Source: Chloroflexota bacterium
GTDB lineage: Bacteria > Chloroflexota > Dehalococcoidia > JAUQQI01
NCBI GenBank assembly: GCA_030549955.1
Contig: JAUQQI010000017.1
Span: 1 to 11,401, forward strand
Direction of reading: 5' to 3'
Length of the DNA stretch: 11,401 bases
Part shown: one piece after another, positions 1 to 7,507 of the stretch
How the letters are laid out: each line of letters begins with the position of its first letter
How positions within the stretch are numbered: the first letter of the stretch is position 1
The notes under the pieces: generated by a model
Database searches by the model: none
Told to the model about the DNA's origin: nothing
The model's input: only the letters and a program-made list of their open reading frames with translations
Program-made: the position numbers and the translations under genes

Positions 1-325
1 AGAGGGAAATCAGAATGACCCCGATGCTGAACAGCAACGGAAAAACCAGCCCGATCGCGGCGTCCTCCCGGAGGAGGCCGGTTCGCAGGATAAGGGAGAC
101 AAGGCCAACCGTAAGCAGGCCGGTCAGGGCGGCCCCCACGACCAGCGCGGGCGAATGCAGGTCCCGGGTGAGCAAAAACATAACGACAATGCCGAGCAGG
201 ACCGTGTGGCTGATGGCATCGCTGACCAGGGCAACCCGCCGGAGTACCAGGAACGTTCCCGAGACGGCGCAGGCCGCGGCCGCCAGCACCGCCACCAGCT
301 GGATCTCAACCTGAAGCCCGGTCAT
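1..325 (-). CDS. troD: Mn/Zn ABC transporter permease, second subunit (TroD/MntD-like), partial
   Basis: This is the N-terminal ~108 residues of an integral-membrane permease of the Mn/Zn/Fe importer family (ABC-3); the rest lies beyond base 1. With its partner permease it should form the channel through which metal delivered by the binding protein enters the cell. Visible family signs are a hydrophobic first helix, the stretch LVLRRVALVSDAISHTVLLG (close to the family's R-x-x-L-x-x-D-A-[IM]-S-H signature) at about residues 27-46, and further alternating hydrophobic helices. The ATG at 325-323 overlaps the stop codon of the upstream permease gene in an ATGA junction, so translation is probably coupled. 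It is the last visible gene of the five-gene operon. Whether it carries a C-terminal extension like its partner cannot be seen. The family assignment is firm; the metal (Mn, Zn or Fe) is inferred from the operon. Confidence 0.9.
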   Translation of the reverse strand, partial: MTGLQVEIQLVAVLAAAACAVSGTFLVLRRVALVSDAISHTVLLGIVVMFLLTRDLHSPALVVGAALTGLLTVGLVSLILRTGLLREDAAIGLVFPLLFSIGVILISL

Positions 326-1491
326 GCCGTCCTTTCGCCCGACTCCGGAGTCCCCGGCGCCAAAACCGGCTCCGTTTCCACCAGGAAATCGCGTCCAACC
401 GCAAGCCCTTCGGGACTGAGGGCAACCCGCCCGTCGTCGAGCCGCCGAACCCAGCTCCGGGCCGCGAGCTCCCGTAAGCTCGCCTGGACGTCGGGTCCGA
501 CCAGCGCCCGCAGGGCGCCGGCCGGGTGGGGGCGAAGCGGATCGCCGTGCTGGGTCCCCAGCCAGTAGAGCTGGGCCAGAACCCGCAGGGCCCGGACCAT
601 CCGCTGCCGGCGGCTGGTAACCAGCCGCTGCCAGACCAGCCCCCGGCCGGGGGCGAACAGGAGCGAACCGTAAACCAGGATGCTGGCGCAAACAACGATG
701 GCGGGCCCCGTCGGAAGACTATCCCCCACGCTGCTCAAAATCACCCCACCGATACCGGCCAGGGCCCCGAAAAGGGCCGAGAGGATTACCATCGTCGAGA
801 GGCGGTCCGTCCACTGGCGGGCGGCCGCGGCCGGGGCGATAAGCATTGCGCTCATCAGGACAACCCCAACCGTCTGGATCCCGGCGACAATCGCCAGGAC
901 CACCAGGCTGGTCAGGAGAACGTCCAGTAGCCGCACCGGAAACCCCTGGACGCCGGCAAAGGCCGGGTCGAAGCTGAGAAGCTTAAACTCCTTCCACCCC
1001 AGGCCTACAGCCCCCAGCGCCAGAACCGCAACCACCCCGACCGTCGCCACGTCCCGCTGCAGAAGGGTGGCCGCCTGACCGAAGAGAAACTTGTCGAGCC
1101 CGGCCTGGGCGGCGGTCGGGAGCCGCTGAATGACCGTCAGCAACACCAGGCCAAAGCCGAAAAAGACCGAGAGGACAATCCCCAGCGCAGCGTCCGACTT
1201 AAGCCGGGTGTAACTTGTTATGGCGATGACGGCCAGGGCCCCAGCCCACGCCGCCAGGGCGGCGCCCAGCAACAGCGGAGCCGACTCCTTACTCCGGGTT
1301 AACAGAAAGGCCAGAGCCAGGCCCGGTAGAGCGGCGTGGCTCATCGCGTCTCCAAGCAGGCTCTGACGGCGAAGGAGTGTGAAGACGCCCAGAACCCCGC
1401 TGGTGATGCCCATAAGCAGGGCCCCGGCCCCAACGATTCGGACAGTGTGGTCGGTCAGCAGGCTGATAATCAGGTCGTCGAGCCCCATCAT
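322..1491 (-). CDS. troC: Mn/Zn ABC transporter permease (TroC/MntC-like) with C-terminal DtxR-like winged-helix extension
   Basis: This is a 389-residue membrane permease of the TroC/MntC group in the ABC-3 metal importer family. Residues ~12-280 form hydrophobic helices and include the signature [19 protein letters not shown] at about 39-57. Residues ~281-389 are soluble and arginine-rich. Residues ~325-366, with [20 protein letters not shown] followed by [10 protein letters not shown], look like recognition helix, wing and helix of a DtxR/MarR-type winged helix. They parallel residues ~38-69 of the free DtxR regulator in this operon. Such an extension is known in Chlamydia YtgC (YtgCR); whether this one binds DNA is unknown. 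The extension is too short for a full DtxR metal-binding domain. The start is at ATGATG (1491 or 1488), overlapping the ATPase stop codon, with AGGCGG just upstream. An in-frame start at 1578 would extend into the ATPase gene and is unlikely. Confidence 0.92.
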   Translation of the reverse strand: MMGLDDLIISLLTDHTVRIVGAGALLMGITSGVLGVFTLLRRQSLLGDAMSHAALPGLALAFLLTRSKESAPLLLGAALAAWAGALAVIAITSYTRLKSDAALGIVLSVFFGFGLVLLTVIQRLPTAAQAGLDKFLFGQAATLLQRDVATVGVVAVLALGAVGLGWKEFKLLSFDPAFAGVQGFPVRLLDVLLTSLVVLAIVAGIQTVGVVLMSAMLIAPAAAARQWTDRLSTMVILSALFGALAGIGGVILSSVGDSLPTGPAIVVCASILVYGSLLFAPGRGLVWQRLVTSRRQRMVRALRVLAQLYWLGTQHGDPLRPHPAGALRALVGPDVQASLRELAARSWVRRLDDGRVALSPEGLAVGRDFLVETEPVLAPGTPESGERTA

Positions 1492-2246
1492 GTCCGCCTG
1501 GCCTCGAGGATTACCGGGCGGCCGCCGTAGGTTTGCCGGAGATTCTCTTCGGTGAACACGTCGTTGGTGGGCCCGCAAGCAATGCGCCGGACGTTCAGTA
1601 AGAGGACCCAGTCGAAATACTCCCTGACCGTCTGGAGGTCGTGGTGGACAGCCACCACCGTCTTGCCCGCGGCCCGCAGGGACCGCATCACTTTCACAAT
1701 CGCCCGTTCAGTCAGGGCATCAACCCCGGCGAAAGGCTCATCCATCAGGTAAATCCGGGCATCCTGGACGAGCGCCCGGGCGAGGAAGACTCGCTGCTGC
1801 TGGCCGCCAGAAAGCTGGCTGATCTGCCGGTGGGCCAGCTCCCGCATTCCAACCTGCTCAAGGGCAGCCAGGGCCAGGGCCCGCTCCCGGGAGCCAGGTC
1901 GGCGGAACCAGCCCAGGTGGCCGTAGCGGCCCATCATCACGACGTCGAGGACGCTGGTCGGAAAGTCCCAGTCGACGTCCCGGTGCTGGGGCACGTAGGC
2001 CACCAGCCGGCGCACAGCCTTAAGGGGCTGGCCAAAGACCCGCACCGTACCCGCCGCCGGGCGAACCAGCCCGAGAATTGCCTTAAGGAGGGTCGTCTTG
2101 CCGGCCCCGTTCGGACCGACGACGGCCATCAGCACCCCAGCCGGAACCTCGACGTCTACATCCCAGAGAACCGGACGGTCCCGATAGGCCACAGTCAGGT
2201 CGCTGACCTCGATGGCAAGGGTTGGCTCGGAAAGGGGCTGGGTCAC
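1488..2246 (-). CDS. troB: Mn/Zn ABC transporter ATP-binding protein (TroB/MntB-like)
   Basis: This is the cytoplasmic ATPase of the metal importer, 252 residues, the usual size for the family. It hydrolyses ATP to drive metal passage through the two permeases. All nucleotide-binding elements are visible: Walker A GPNGAGKT (44-51), Q-loop Q87 in the [12 protein letters not shown] stretch typical of Mn/Zn importers, signature LSGGQ (145-149), Walker B IYLMDE (165-170) and the H-loop histidine near 202 (VHHDL). The start is GTG at 2246-2244, in a GTGA overlap with the binding-protein stop; its own stop overlaps the troC start. These 4-base overlaps on both sides imply coupled translation and a fixed stoichiometry. 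ZnuC-type ATPases are close relatives, so the choice of Mn over Zn rests on the neighbours. Confidence 0.95.
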   Translation of the reverse strand: MTQPLSEPTLAIEVSDLTVAYRDRPVLWDVDVEVPAGVLMAVVGPNGAGKTTLLKAILGLVRPAAGTVRVFGQPLKAVRRLVAYVPQHRDVDWDFPTSVLDVVMMGRYGHLGWFRRPGSRERALALAALEQVGMRELAHRQISQLSGGQQQRVFLARALVQDARIYLMDEPFAGVDALTERAIVKVMRSLRAAGKTVVAVHHDLQTVREYFDWVLLLNVRRIACGPTNDVFTEENLRQTYGGRPVILEARRT

Positions 2247-3235
2247 CGGCTGCTTCCTGACCCTACAGGTTCGCCGACGAGGGCTTCGACGATGGTTCGG
2301 ATATTATGTCGAACCATCCCAACGTAGGTGCCGGCCCCACTGCCGGGCTCGCCCAGGGAGTCGGAGTAAAGCTCGCCCCCGATTTTGACGTCCCAGCCCC
2401 GGGCCCGGACGGCCTCCTGAACCGCCTCGATATTCCGGACCGGCACACTACTTTCAATAAAGATGGCCCGGAGGCGCCGGCGGACGATGAAGTCGGCCAG
2501 CTCCTGGACGTCGGCAATGCTGGCCTCGGCCACCGTGCTGATGCCCTGGAGACCCCGGACCTCGAAGCCGTAAGCCCGGGCAAAATAGCCGAAAGCATCG
2601 TGGGCGGTGACCAGCACCCGCTGTTCAGGGGGAATCCGGCCCACCTGTTCCCGGATATAGCTATCGAGGCCGGCCAGCTCCTGAAGATAAGCTTCGGCCC
2701 GGGACCAGTAAAATCCGGCGTGGGCCGGGTCATGTTTGGCCAGGGTATCGGCAACGTACGAGACGACCCGCATCCAGAGCCGCACATCGAACCAGATGTG
2801 GGGGTCGGGATTCCCCACCGACCCCTCCGGGTAGAGCAGGTCGGACGGGTCGACAACACTGCCGACGGCATAGGTTGGCACCCACCTGTTCATTCCGGCC
2901 AGGATTTCCGCCATCTTCGCCTCAAGGTGGAGGCCGTGGTAGAAGACGACGTCAGCCCGGGCCAGCCGCAGGACGTCACCCTCCCGGGCTTTGTAAAGGT
3001 GGGGGTCAACCCCCGGCCCCATCAGGGCCGTTACTTCGACCCGCTCGCCTCCGACCTGCCCTACAGCATCGGCAATGATACTGGTAGTTGCCACGACCCG
3101 GACGGGCCGGCTCGCCACCTCGGTGGGGTCGGCCGTCCGCCCGACAGGGGCACAGCTGACGAGAGCCTGGGCGAGCAAGAGCAAGCTGACCAGGATTCGG
3201 GCGCGGTTCCGACCGGAGCCGCCTTTTCTTACCAT
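2243..3235 (-). CDS. troA: Metal-binding lipoprotein of Mn/Zn ABC importer (TroA-like)
   Basis: This 330-residue solute-binding protein captures a divalent metal outside the membrane and delivers it to the permeases. A basic N-terminus, a hydrophobic stretch (14-25) and the lipobox LVSC, with lipidation cysteine 28, mark it as a lipoprotein. The four ligands of cluster A-I proteins are visible: H79 (DPHLY), H146 (DPHIWFD), H212 (AHDAFGY) and D292 (YSDSLGEPG). Their spacing closely matches TroA. The third ligand is His, as in TroA and ZnuA, rather than the Glu of PsaA/MntC-type Mn proteins. There is no His-rich loop of the ZnuA kind, so TroA-like Mn/Zn binding fits best. AGGAG at 3239-3243 precedes the ATG. 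The gene lies 18 bases after the regulator gene and overlaps the ATPase gene by 4 bases. Confidence 0.95.
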   Translation of the reverse strand: MVRKGGSGRNRARILVSLLLLAQALVSCAPVGRTADPTEVASRPVRVVATTSIIADAVGQVGGERVEVTALMGPGVDPHLYKAREGDVLRLARADVVFYHGLHLEAKMAEILAGMNRWVPTYAVGSVVDPSDLLYPEGSVGNPDPHIWFDVRLWMRVVSYVADTLAKHDPAHAGFYWSRAEAYLQELAGLDSYIREQVGRIPPEQRVLVTAHDAFGYFARAYGFEVRGLQGISTVAEASIADVQELADFIVRRRLRAIFIESSVPVRNIEAVQEAVRARGWDVKIGGELYSDSLGEPGSGAGTYVGMVRHNIRTIVEALVGEPVGSGSSR

Positions 3236-3253
3236 CGTCTCCTGGTCACCGGG

Positions 3254-3916
3254 TCAGTCCTGGACGGGAGCTGGCTCGACAAAGATTCGGCCGGCAACTT
3301 CCCGGCCGATCGCGTGCTGGCGGTCCCCAACCCGCAGGTGGACCGGCCCGTTAAAGGGGGCGACTTCGACGACCTCGACCAGGGCGCCCGGAATCAGCCC
3401 CAGGCCAGCGAGGTAGCGCAGAAGGGCGGGGTCGCTGTCCGGAACCCGACGGACCACCGCCTTCGAGCCTGCCGGAAGGGCTCCCAGCGGAATATGGCTG
3501 GGTTCCTGAAGGGTTCCATCCTTGGCCGGAATCGGGTCGCCGTGGGGGTCCACCGTCGGGTAGCCCAGGGCGGCATCAATGGTATCCTCTAAGCTGTCCG
3601 AAAGGGCATGCTCAAGGCGCTCAGCCTCGGCGTGGACAGCATCGATGGGCATGTTCAGGGCCCGGGCCAGAAAGAGCTCCCAGAGCCGGTGATGCCGGAT
3701 AACCTCCAGGGCGATCCGGGCACCCTTTTCGGTGAGCTCAACACCCCGGTAAGGGGTATATCGGAGGAGACCCATGTCAGCGAGCCGCTGAACCATGCTG
3801 GTTGCGGCCGGAAGACTTACCCCCAGACTTTCAGCGATCGCCGATGTGGAGGCGCGGCGCTGGCGCTGCTGGACCTTGTAAATCACTTTAAGATAATCTT
3901 CAACAGCCTGCCTCAT
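3254..3916 (-). CDS. mntR: DtxR-family metal-dependent repressor, three-domain, probably Mn-sensing (MntR/TroR-like)
   Basis: This 220-residue regulator has an N-terminal winged helix (about 1-65, ending in the wing YRGVELTEKG), a helical dimerisation and metal-binding domain (about 66-125) and a C-terminal SH3/FeoA-like domain (about 145-215). By hand alignment to DtxR and MntR the primary site is D7, E99, E102, H103 and the ancillary site includes H76, E80 and H95. DtxR and IdeR have Met and Cys where this protein has D7 and E99. Asp/Glu at these positions is the MntR pattern, which points to Mn(II) rather than Fe(II); this is inference. K10 replaces the second N-terminal acidic ligand of Bacillus MntR. 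With metal bound it probably represses its own promoter and thereby the importer genes. The start is the ATG at 3916, with GGGGAG (3926-3931) nine bases upstream. troA follows 18 bases downstream. Confidence 0.93.
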   Translation of the reverse strand: MRQAVEDYLKVIYKVQQRQRRASTSAIAESLGVSLPAATSMVQRLADMGLLRYTPYRGVELTEKGARIALEVIRHHRLWELFLARALNMPIDAVHAEAERLEHALSDSLEDTIDAALGYPTVDPHGDPIPAKDGTLQEPSHIPLGALPAGSKAVVRRVPDSDPALLRYLAGLGLIPGALVEVVEVAPFNGPVHLRVGDRQHAIGREVAGRIFVEPAPVQD

Positions 3917-3956
3917 CAGTGCTCGCTCCCCAGGGCGGAATTTAATCCTGCTTAAC

Positions 3957-3969
3957 TCTTAACGTAAGA
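3957..3969. promoter_or_regulatory. Candidate DtxR/MntR operator overlapping the -10 region
   Basis: TCTTAACGTAAGA (plus strand) is an inverted repeat with 5-base arms (TCTTA/TAAGA) around a 3-base centre. It covers the last bases of the -10 element and the expected transcription start. Just beside it the minus strand reads GTTAAG twice, one base apart, so further half-sites may extend the operator toward the gene. The position fits steric repression by the regulator encoded immediately downstream. The pairing with this regulator is inferred from location. Confidence 0.5.
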
Positions 3970-3995
3970 ATACTGCTGTCTGAGGTTTTTGTCAA
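3967..3995 (-). promoter_or_regulatory. Sigma-70-like promoter of the metal-uptake operon
   Basis: On the minus strand a perfect -35 TTGACA (3995-3990) is followed after exactly 17 bases by the -10 element TATTCT (3972-3967), which matches 4 of 6 consensus bases. The predicted start near 3960 leaves a leader of about 44 bases before the regulator ATG. No other strong promoter is seen inside the operon, whose genes mostly overlap by 4 bases, so this one probably drives all five genes. This is a reading from the sequence only. Confidence 0.75.
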
Positions 3996-4232
3996 GCAAG
4001 ACCGGATGCGTCATTTCCGGACCCCGGTCCGCTCAGGCTTCTCCGGGAAAGGCTTGGCTCTGGTGCTCGGTACCGGCAAGGCACCCAGAGGCAGAGAATC
4101 CCCCCAACCGTTTCCAGCCCGGAGGCGGGCCACACCGCACTTCAAGAGAGTAGCTGACGCTCCGCTCTGACTCGCCGGCGTCCTCGATTCAGGCCTTAAG
4201 ATGACCGGCCTCCGGCTCAGGCCCAGGCAAGG
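3996..4232. other. Intergenic region without a recognised gene
   Basis: About 237 bases separate the operon promoter from the small ORF at 4233. No tRNA, riboswitch core or convincing ORF was recognised. Three local dyads are present: CGGACC-cc-GGTCCG near 4018-4031, CCGGA/TCCGG flanking 4003-4020, and CTCTGGTGC (4058-4066) pairing with GCACCCAGAG (4081-4090) around a GGTACC core. None is followed by a T-run in either direction, so they are not intrinsic terminators by the usual rule. The function of the stretch is unknown. Confidence 0.5.
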
Positions 4233-4496
4233 TTAAATCTTCGGGGTGGGCATTTCCCAAGCAGTATGCTCACCGTGGAGCAGTCCCTTGACCGTAGGCA
4301 TCTTTCCAACCCCGGTCGCGGCCAGCAGCCAGTCGATGTGGCCACCGTGGGGCAGATAGTACGGCCCGATGGGTACTTTGGTGAACGGGTAGGGTTCAGC
4401 AGCCAGGTAGCTAAAACGGCGGATGACCCGTTCTTCGACCGGGATGCGCTTCGCTTTCGGGCCGATAGGCGGCAATGTTCGGTTACGTAGAACCAT
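4233..4496 (-). CDS. Small hypothetical protein downstream of the c-di-GMP gene
   Basis: This is an 87-codon ORF with no family that I recognise. It is rich in proline and aromatic residues, has no signal peptide or membrane segment, and contains runs such as PYYLPHGGHIDWLLAATG near its middle. Codon choice looks like that of neighbouring real genes (mostly CTG, GTC, ATC, CCC, TAC) and its composition is protein-like, whereas the overlapping frame at 4217-4669 is Arg/Ser/Pro-rich and looks like a shadow. It lies 42 bases after the GGDEF-EAL gene on the same strand, so it may be its operon partner. The start is uncertain: the nearest SD-like GGAG lies about 16 bases before the ATG, and no other in-frame start exists between the upstream stop and this ATG. 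It could be a genuine small protein or the remnant of a larger gene. Confidence 0.5.
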   Translation of the reverse strand: MVLRNRTLPPIGPKAKRIPVEERVIRRFSYLAAEPYPFTKVPIGPYYLPHGGHIDWLLAATGVGKMPTVKGLLHGEHTAWEMPTPKI

Positions 4497-4538
4497 GATA
4501 ACAACCGCGGTTCTCCATGGGGCATCTCAGGCTGCGAT

Positions 4539-7271
4539 TCAGTCTGCAGACCTGCGAAACGGTTGCGTTCCCCCGGCAAGAATTTCTGCGACCGGTACTG
4601 GGACGCCGATATAGAAGCCCTGGGCGTAGTCGATGCCCAGGGCCCGAACCGTCCGCAGGGTCCCTTCATCTTCGACCCATTCGGCCACCGCCGCCCCGCC
4701 GAGGTCGCGAATCAGGGCGGCGACGGCCCTGACAATCTTCTGGGCCGCAACGTCGTTGGAGAGGTCCCGAATCAGGCTCCCGTCGATTTTGACGTAGTCG
4801 ACGGGCAGGTAGCGCAGGTAGCGAAATGACGAAAACCCGGCCCCAAAATCGTCCAGCGCCAGCCGGTAGCCGCGCTCCCGAAGGGTCTCAAGATGCCGGC
4901 GAACAACCCCCAGGTCAGCCAAGACCGTCTCCTCCGTGATCTCCAGAACCACCCGGTCCGGGTCCACCTTGGCCGACTCCAGCAGCCGGAGTATCCTCTC
5001 GACAGCTCGGGGGTCGTTGAGCGTCCTCCCGGATATGTTTACGTGGAGCCGCAGATTGGTCCCCTTTGCCAGCCTGATGGCCCCGGTCAGGACCTTTAGG
5101 TCTACCTCCGTGACCAGCCCCAGCCGCTCCGCCGCCTCCAGAAAAGCCGCCGGCTTAAGCAGGTCGCTCCCGACTGCGAGTCGGGCCAGCAGCTCGTACT
5201 GAGTAATCCGGTCAGCCTTTAGGTCCAGAATCGGCTGGACAAAAATTTCCAGGCCGTTTTCGGCCAGGGCCCGGACAAGCTGGTCACCAATCGGTCTATG
5301 AGCCCGGCCGGTGCCTTGGCACCAGACCTCGACCTGGTCACCGCCTCGGCCTTTAGCCGCATACAGGGCCCGGTCGGCGGCCGACAGTATCTCATCAGCC
5401 GCCTGCCCGTGGTCCGGGAATACGGCTATTCCGCAGCTGGCAGCCATCCGCGCCCCATTGCCCCCGAGGAGGGGTGCCCTTTCCCGGATAGCCCCCAGGA
5501 TCCGCCTGGCCACTGCCCCGGCCTGCTCGGCATCGGCGGGAAACAGGATCACCCCGAACTCATCCCCACCCAGCCGGGCCAGAACGTCGCCCGGACGCAG
5601 CCGGCTTTTCATTAGTGCCGCCAGCTCCTGTAAGAGCTGGTCGCCCGCCTGATGGCCGAGCGAGTCATTAACATCCTTAAAATTGTCCAGGTCAATCAAA
5701 AGGATGGCCCCGCTCCGGCCGGTCCGCTCGGCCAGGTTGAGCCGGCGGAGGAGTTCGGCCTGGAAGCGGCGCCGGTTAAAGATGCCTGTCAGGGGGTCAT
5801 GCTCAGCCAGAAACCTGGCCTGCTCCTCGGACCGCTTCCTTTCGGTGATATCCTCGACGGCCCCCTCGTAATAAGCCACCCGGCCAGTGGCATCCCGGAC
5901 GACCCGGGCTGACTCCCGGACCCAGACCGGGGTCCCGTCGAACCGACGCCAGCGGACTTCGAACCCGGTCAGGACCCCCTTGCGTTCAATGAGCCGCTGC
6001 CAGCGGACCCGGTCCTTCGGGTTCACGTAAATGGTCTGCACCGGAGTCGCCAGTAACGTCGCCTGGTCGGGGTATCCGAGCAGTCTTACCAGGGCATCAT
6101 TGACGGCCAGAAAGCGTCCTTCAGGCGTGGAACGGTAGCTCCCAACGGGCAGCCGCTGGATGACTTCGTTCAGCTGCTGGAGTTCCAGCACCCGGGCGAG
6201 GACGTTGGCAGAGATCCCGCACAGCAAACTGGCTAGCTTGATCCGCTCCTCGGGAACCGCCCGGACCTCAAGCCAGTTAACCGCCACAACCCCGACCGGG
6301 CGGTCTCCGCTGAACATCGGCAGCATCAGGCTTTGCCTAACCCCGGCCCGGCGGACAGGCTCGGGGACAAAAAAGGGCCTTTGCATGCTACCGAGCTCGA
6401 AGACGGCCGGCTCACGGGTATGAAGAACCCAGGCCGGCCCGCTGCTTTCGGGGGGCTTCAGGGGAAGCTGAAGCCGCCCGACATAAGGCTCCGACCACCC
6501 CCACCCGGCGACGAGGGTAAGGTACGTTCCCGTCAGGTCAACTACCAGCAGGCTAAGGGCATCAGGCTCCAGGACCCGACGGAGAAACAGGAACAGAACC
6601 CGACCCAGGTCTCCGACGGTGGTTACATCGAGCAGGGCCCGGGCAAGCTCCGAGGCTTCGTCATGTTCCCGCTGCCGGGTGGTCTGGGCCTCGGACACCA
6701 CCAGCGCCCGCTCCAGGGCAACACCTACCAGCCTGCCAATAATGTCCAGCAAGGTGGTCAGCTCAGGCGAAAGGCTATCCGGGCTAGCCATGGCCAGGTT
6801 CATCAGCCCGATGACCCGTCCCCCAGCCAAAAGGGGGACGCAGACGTGGAACTGCAGGCCGCCGGTGGGACGGCCGGCCGCATCCGCCCATCTCAGCCTT
6901 TCACAACCTTCCAACCAGGTTGCGGTTACGAGGTCACCGGTCAGTAGCCGGCGCTGGCACCGACATACTCCCCGGTTCAACACCGCATAGTCGTCGGCCG
7001 CAAGACCAGCCGGCACCCGGTAGCTTGATGCCAGGAAAAAACCATCAGGTTCCCGCCGCAGGAACACCCAGCCTGCCTCGAATCCAAGGCTTTCCACGAC
7101 CAGGGGCACGACGGAATCGAGCATCGGGCCCGGACTCTGATGGCGGTTGAGCTCATCTGCCACGGCCCGGAGGGTCCGCAGGCACCAGCCCAACCCATCA
7201 TGCGGCCCTTCGGCCGGCCCGCCACCCAGGGGCTCTGACCAGCTTGCAGGCTGAGAGGGCTGTCCGGTCAT
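4539..7271 (-). CDS. GAF-GAF-PAS-GGDEF-EAL cyclic-di-GMP cyclase/phosphodiesterase
   Basis: This 910-residue protein has no clear membrane segment, so it is probably a cytoplasmic sensor that makes and/or degrades cyclic di-GMP. Domains in order: GAF (about 35-190), GAF (205-365), PAS with PAC tail (370-480, ending EDITERK), GGDEF (485-645) and EAL (662-900). The cyclase motif GGDEF is intact at 568-572, with the inhibitory I-site RPGD at 559-562 at the canonical five-residue distance. The EAL domain keeps E693 (as ELL), N745, the EITE stretch (777-780), D807-D808, K828, E864/E867 and Q884, so phosphodiesterase activity is plausible. W865 replaces the usual Gly in the AEGVE loop. The first GAF has cysteines 103, 105 and 123 of possible sensory use. 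The start was chosen at 7271 because AGGGAG lies six bases upstream; an ATG at 7460 would add 63 residues of non-coding appearance. Confidence 0.93.
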   Translation of the reverse strand: MTGQPSQPASWSEPLGGGPAEGPHDGLGWCLRTLRAVADELNRHQSPGPMLDSVVPLVVESLGFEAGWVFLRREPDGFFLASSYRVPAGLAADDYAVLNRGVCRCQRRLLTGDLVTATWLEGCERLRWADAAGRPTGGLQFHVCVPLLAGGRVIGLMNLAMASPDSLSPELTTLLDIIGRLVGVALERALVVSEAQTTRQREHDEASELARALLDVTTVGDLGRVLFLFLRRVLEPDALSLLVVDLTGTYLTLVAGWGWSEPYVGRLQLPLKPPESSGPAWVLHTREPAVFELGSMQRPFFVPEPVRRAGVRQSLMLPMFSGDRPVGVVAVNWLEVRAVPEERIKLASLLCGISANVLARVLELQQLNEVIQRLPVGSYRSTPEGRFLAVNDALVRLLGYPDQATLLATPVQTIYVNPKDRVRWQRLIERKGVLTGFEVRWRRFDGTPVWVRESARVVRDATGRVAYYEGAVEDITERKRSEEQARFLAEHDPLTGIFNRRRFQAELLRRLNLAERTGRSGAILLIDLDNFKDVNDSLGHQAGDQLLQELAALMKSRLRPGDVLARLGGDEFGVILFPADAEQAGAVARRILGAIRERAPLLGGNGARMAASCGIAVFPDHGQAADEILSAADRALYAAKGRGGDQVEVWCQGTGRAHRPIGDQLVRALAENGLEIFVQPILDLKADRITQYELLARLAVGSDLLKPAAFLEAAERLGLVTEVDLKVLTGAIRLAKGTNLRLHVNISGRTLNDPRAVERILRLLESAKVDPDRVVLEITEETVLADLGVVRRHLETLRERGYRLALDDFGAGFSSFRYLRYLPVDYVKIDGSLIRDLSNDVAAQKIVRAVAALIRDLGGAAVAEWVEDEGTLRTVRALGIDYAQGFYIGVPVPVAEILAGGTQPFRRSAD

Positions 7272-7277
7272 GGTGTT

Positions 7278-7283
7278 CTCCCT
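7278..7283 (-). promoter_or_regulatory. Ribosome binding site deciding the start of the GGDEF-EAL gene
   Basis: The minus strand reads AGGGAG six bases before the ATG at 7271-7269. No comparable site precedes the upstream in-frame ATG at 7460, which supports the shorter protein. Confidence 0.75.
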
Positions 7284-7501
7284 GACCTGAATTTCGGGCG
7301 GCGCAAAAACGCAGTGGGACGCGGCGATGGCTTCAGAGGCTGTGGACAGGGATATGACGCGGGTGGGACGGACGTCCGGCTTTCCGAGGCCGAAACTCGA
7401 ATCGATGTCAGAACTCCGCATTGCCTCCTTCGCTCCGCTCCGGCGCGCTGTCGGCCTCAATGTCTGACGGTCCGTCGCTGTGGCGCCGAAATACCCGGTA
7501 A

Positions 7502-7507
7502 ATAATA
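7502..7507 (-). promoter_or_regulatory. Weak candidate -10 element for the GGDEF-EAL gene
   Basis: The minus strand reads TATTAT (5 of 6 consensus bases) in the only AT-rich patch between thpR and the gene. It sits inside GGTA-aataa-TACC (7497-7509), a 4-base dyad that could bind a regulator. No acceptable -35 hexamer is present at 16-18 bases. If it is used, the leader would be about 220 bases long and would contain the structured segment at 7367-7476. Confidence 0.3.

Noticed and set aside
1492..1578. A longer troC start at 1578
   Set aside because: It would add 29 Arg/Pro-rich residues lying wholly inside the ATPase gene; ATGATG at 1491 with an upstream AGGCGG and a stop-start overlap is better.
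2306..3592. A 428-codon open frame on the plus strand opposite troA and the regulator gene
   Set aside because: It is antisense to two genes with complete family motifs, has no protein-like domain, and long shadow frames are expected in GC-rich coding DNA.
4058..4090. A 9-base-pair hairpin (CTCTGGTGC with GCACCCAGAG) considered as an SRP-like RNA, riboswitch or terminator
   Set aside because: No SRP RNA core, riboswitch consensus or flanking T-run is present; it is left as an unexplained dyad.
4200..4232. A possible terminator (GGCCT/AGGCC stem) after the small ORF
   Set aside because: The stem is short and no T-run follows on the transcribed strand.
4217..4669. A 150-codon minus-strand frame overlapping the end of the EAL gene
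   Set aside because: It overlaps the EAL coding region and the better small ORF in another frame, and its Arg/Ser/Pro-rich composition is typical of a shadow.
7272..7460. A longer start (7460) for the GGDEF-EAL gene
   Set aside because: The 63 extra residues have no protein-like character and no ribosome binding site, and they overlap the putative RNA structure; the ATG at 7271 has AGGGAG at ideal spacing.
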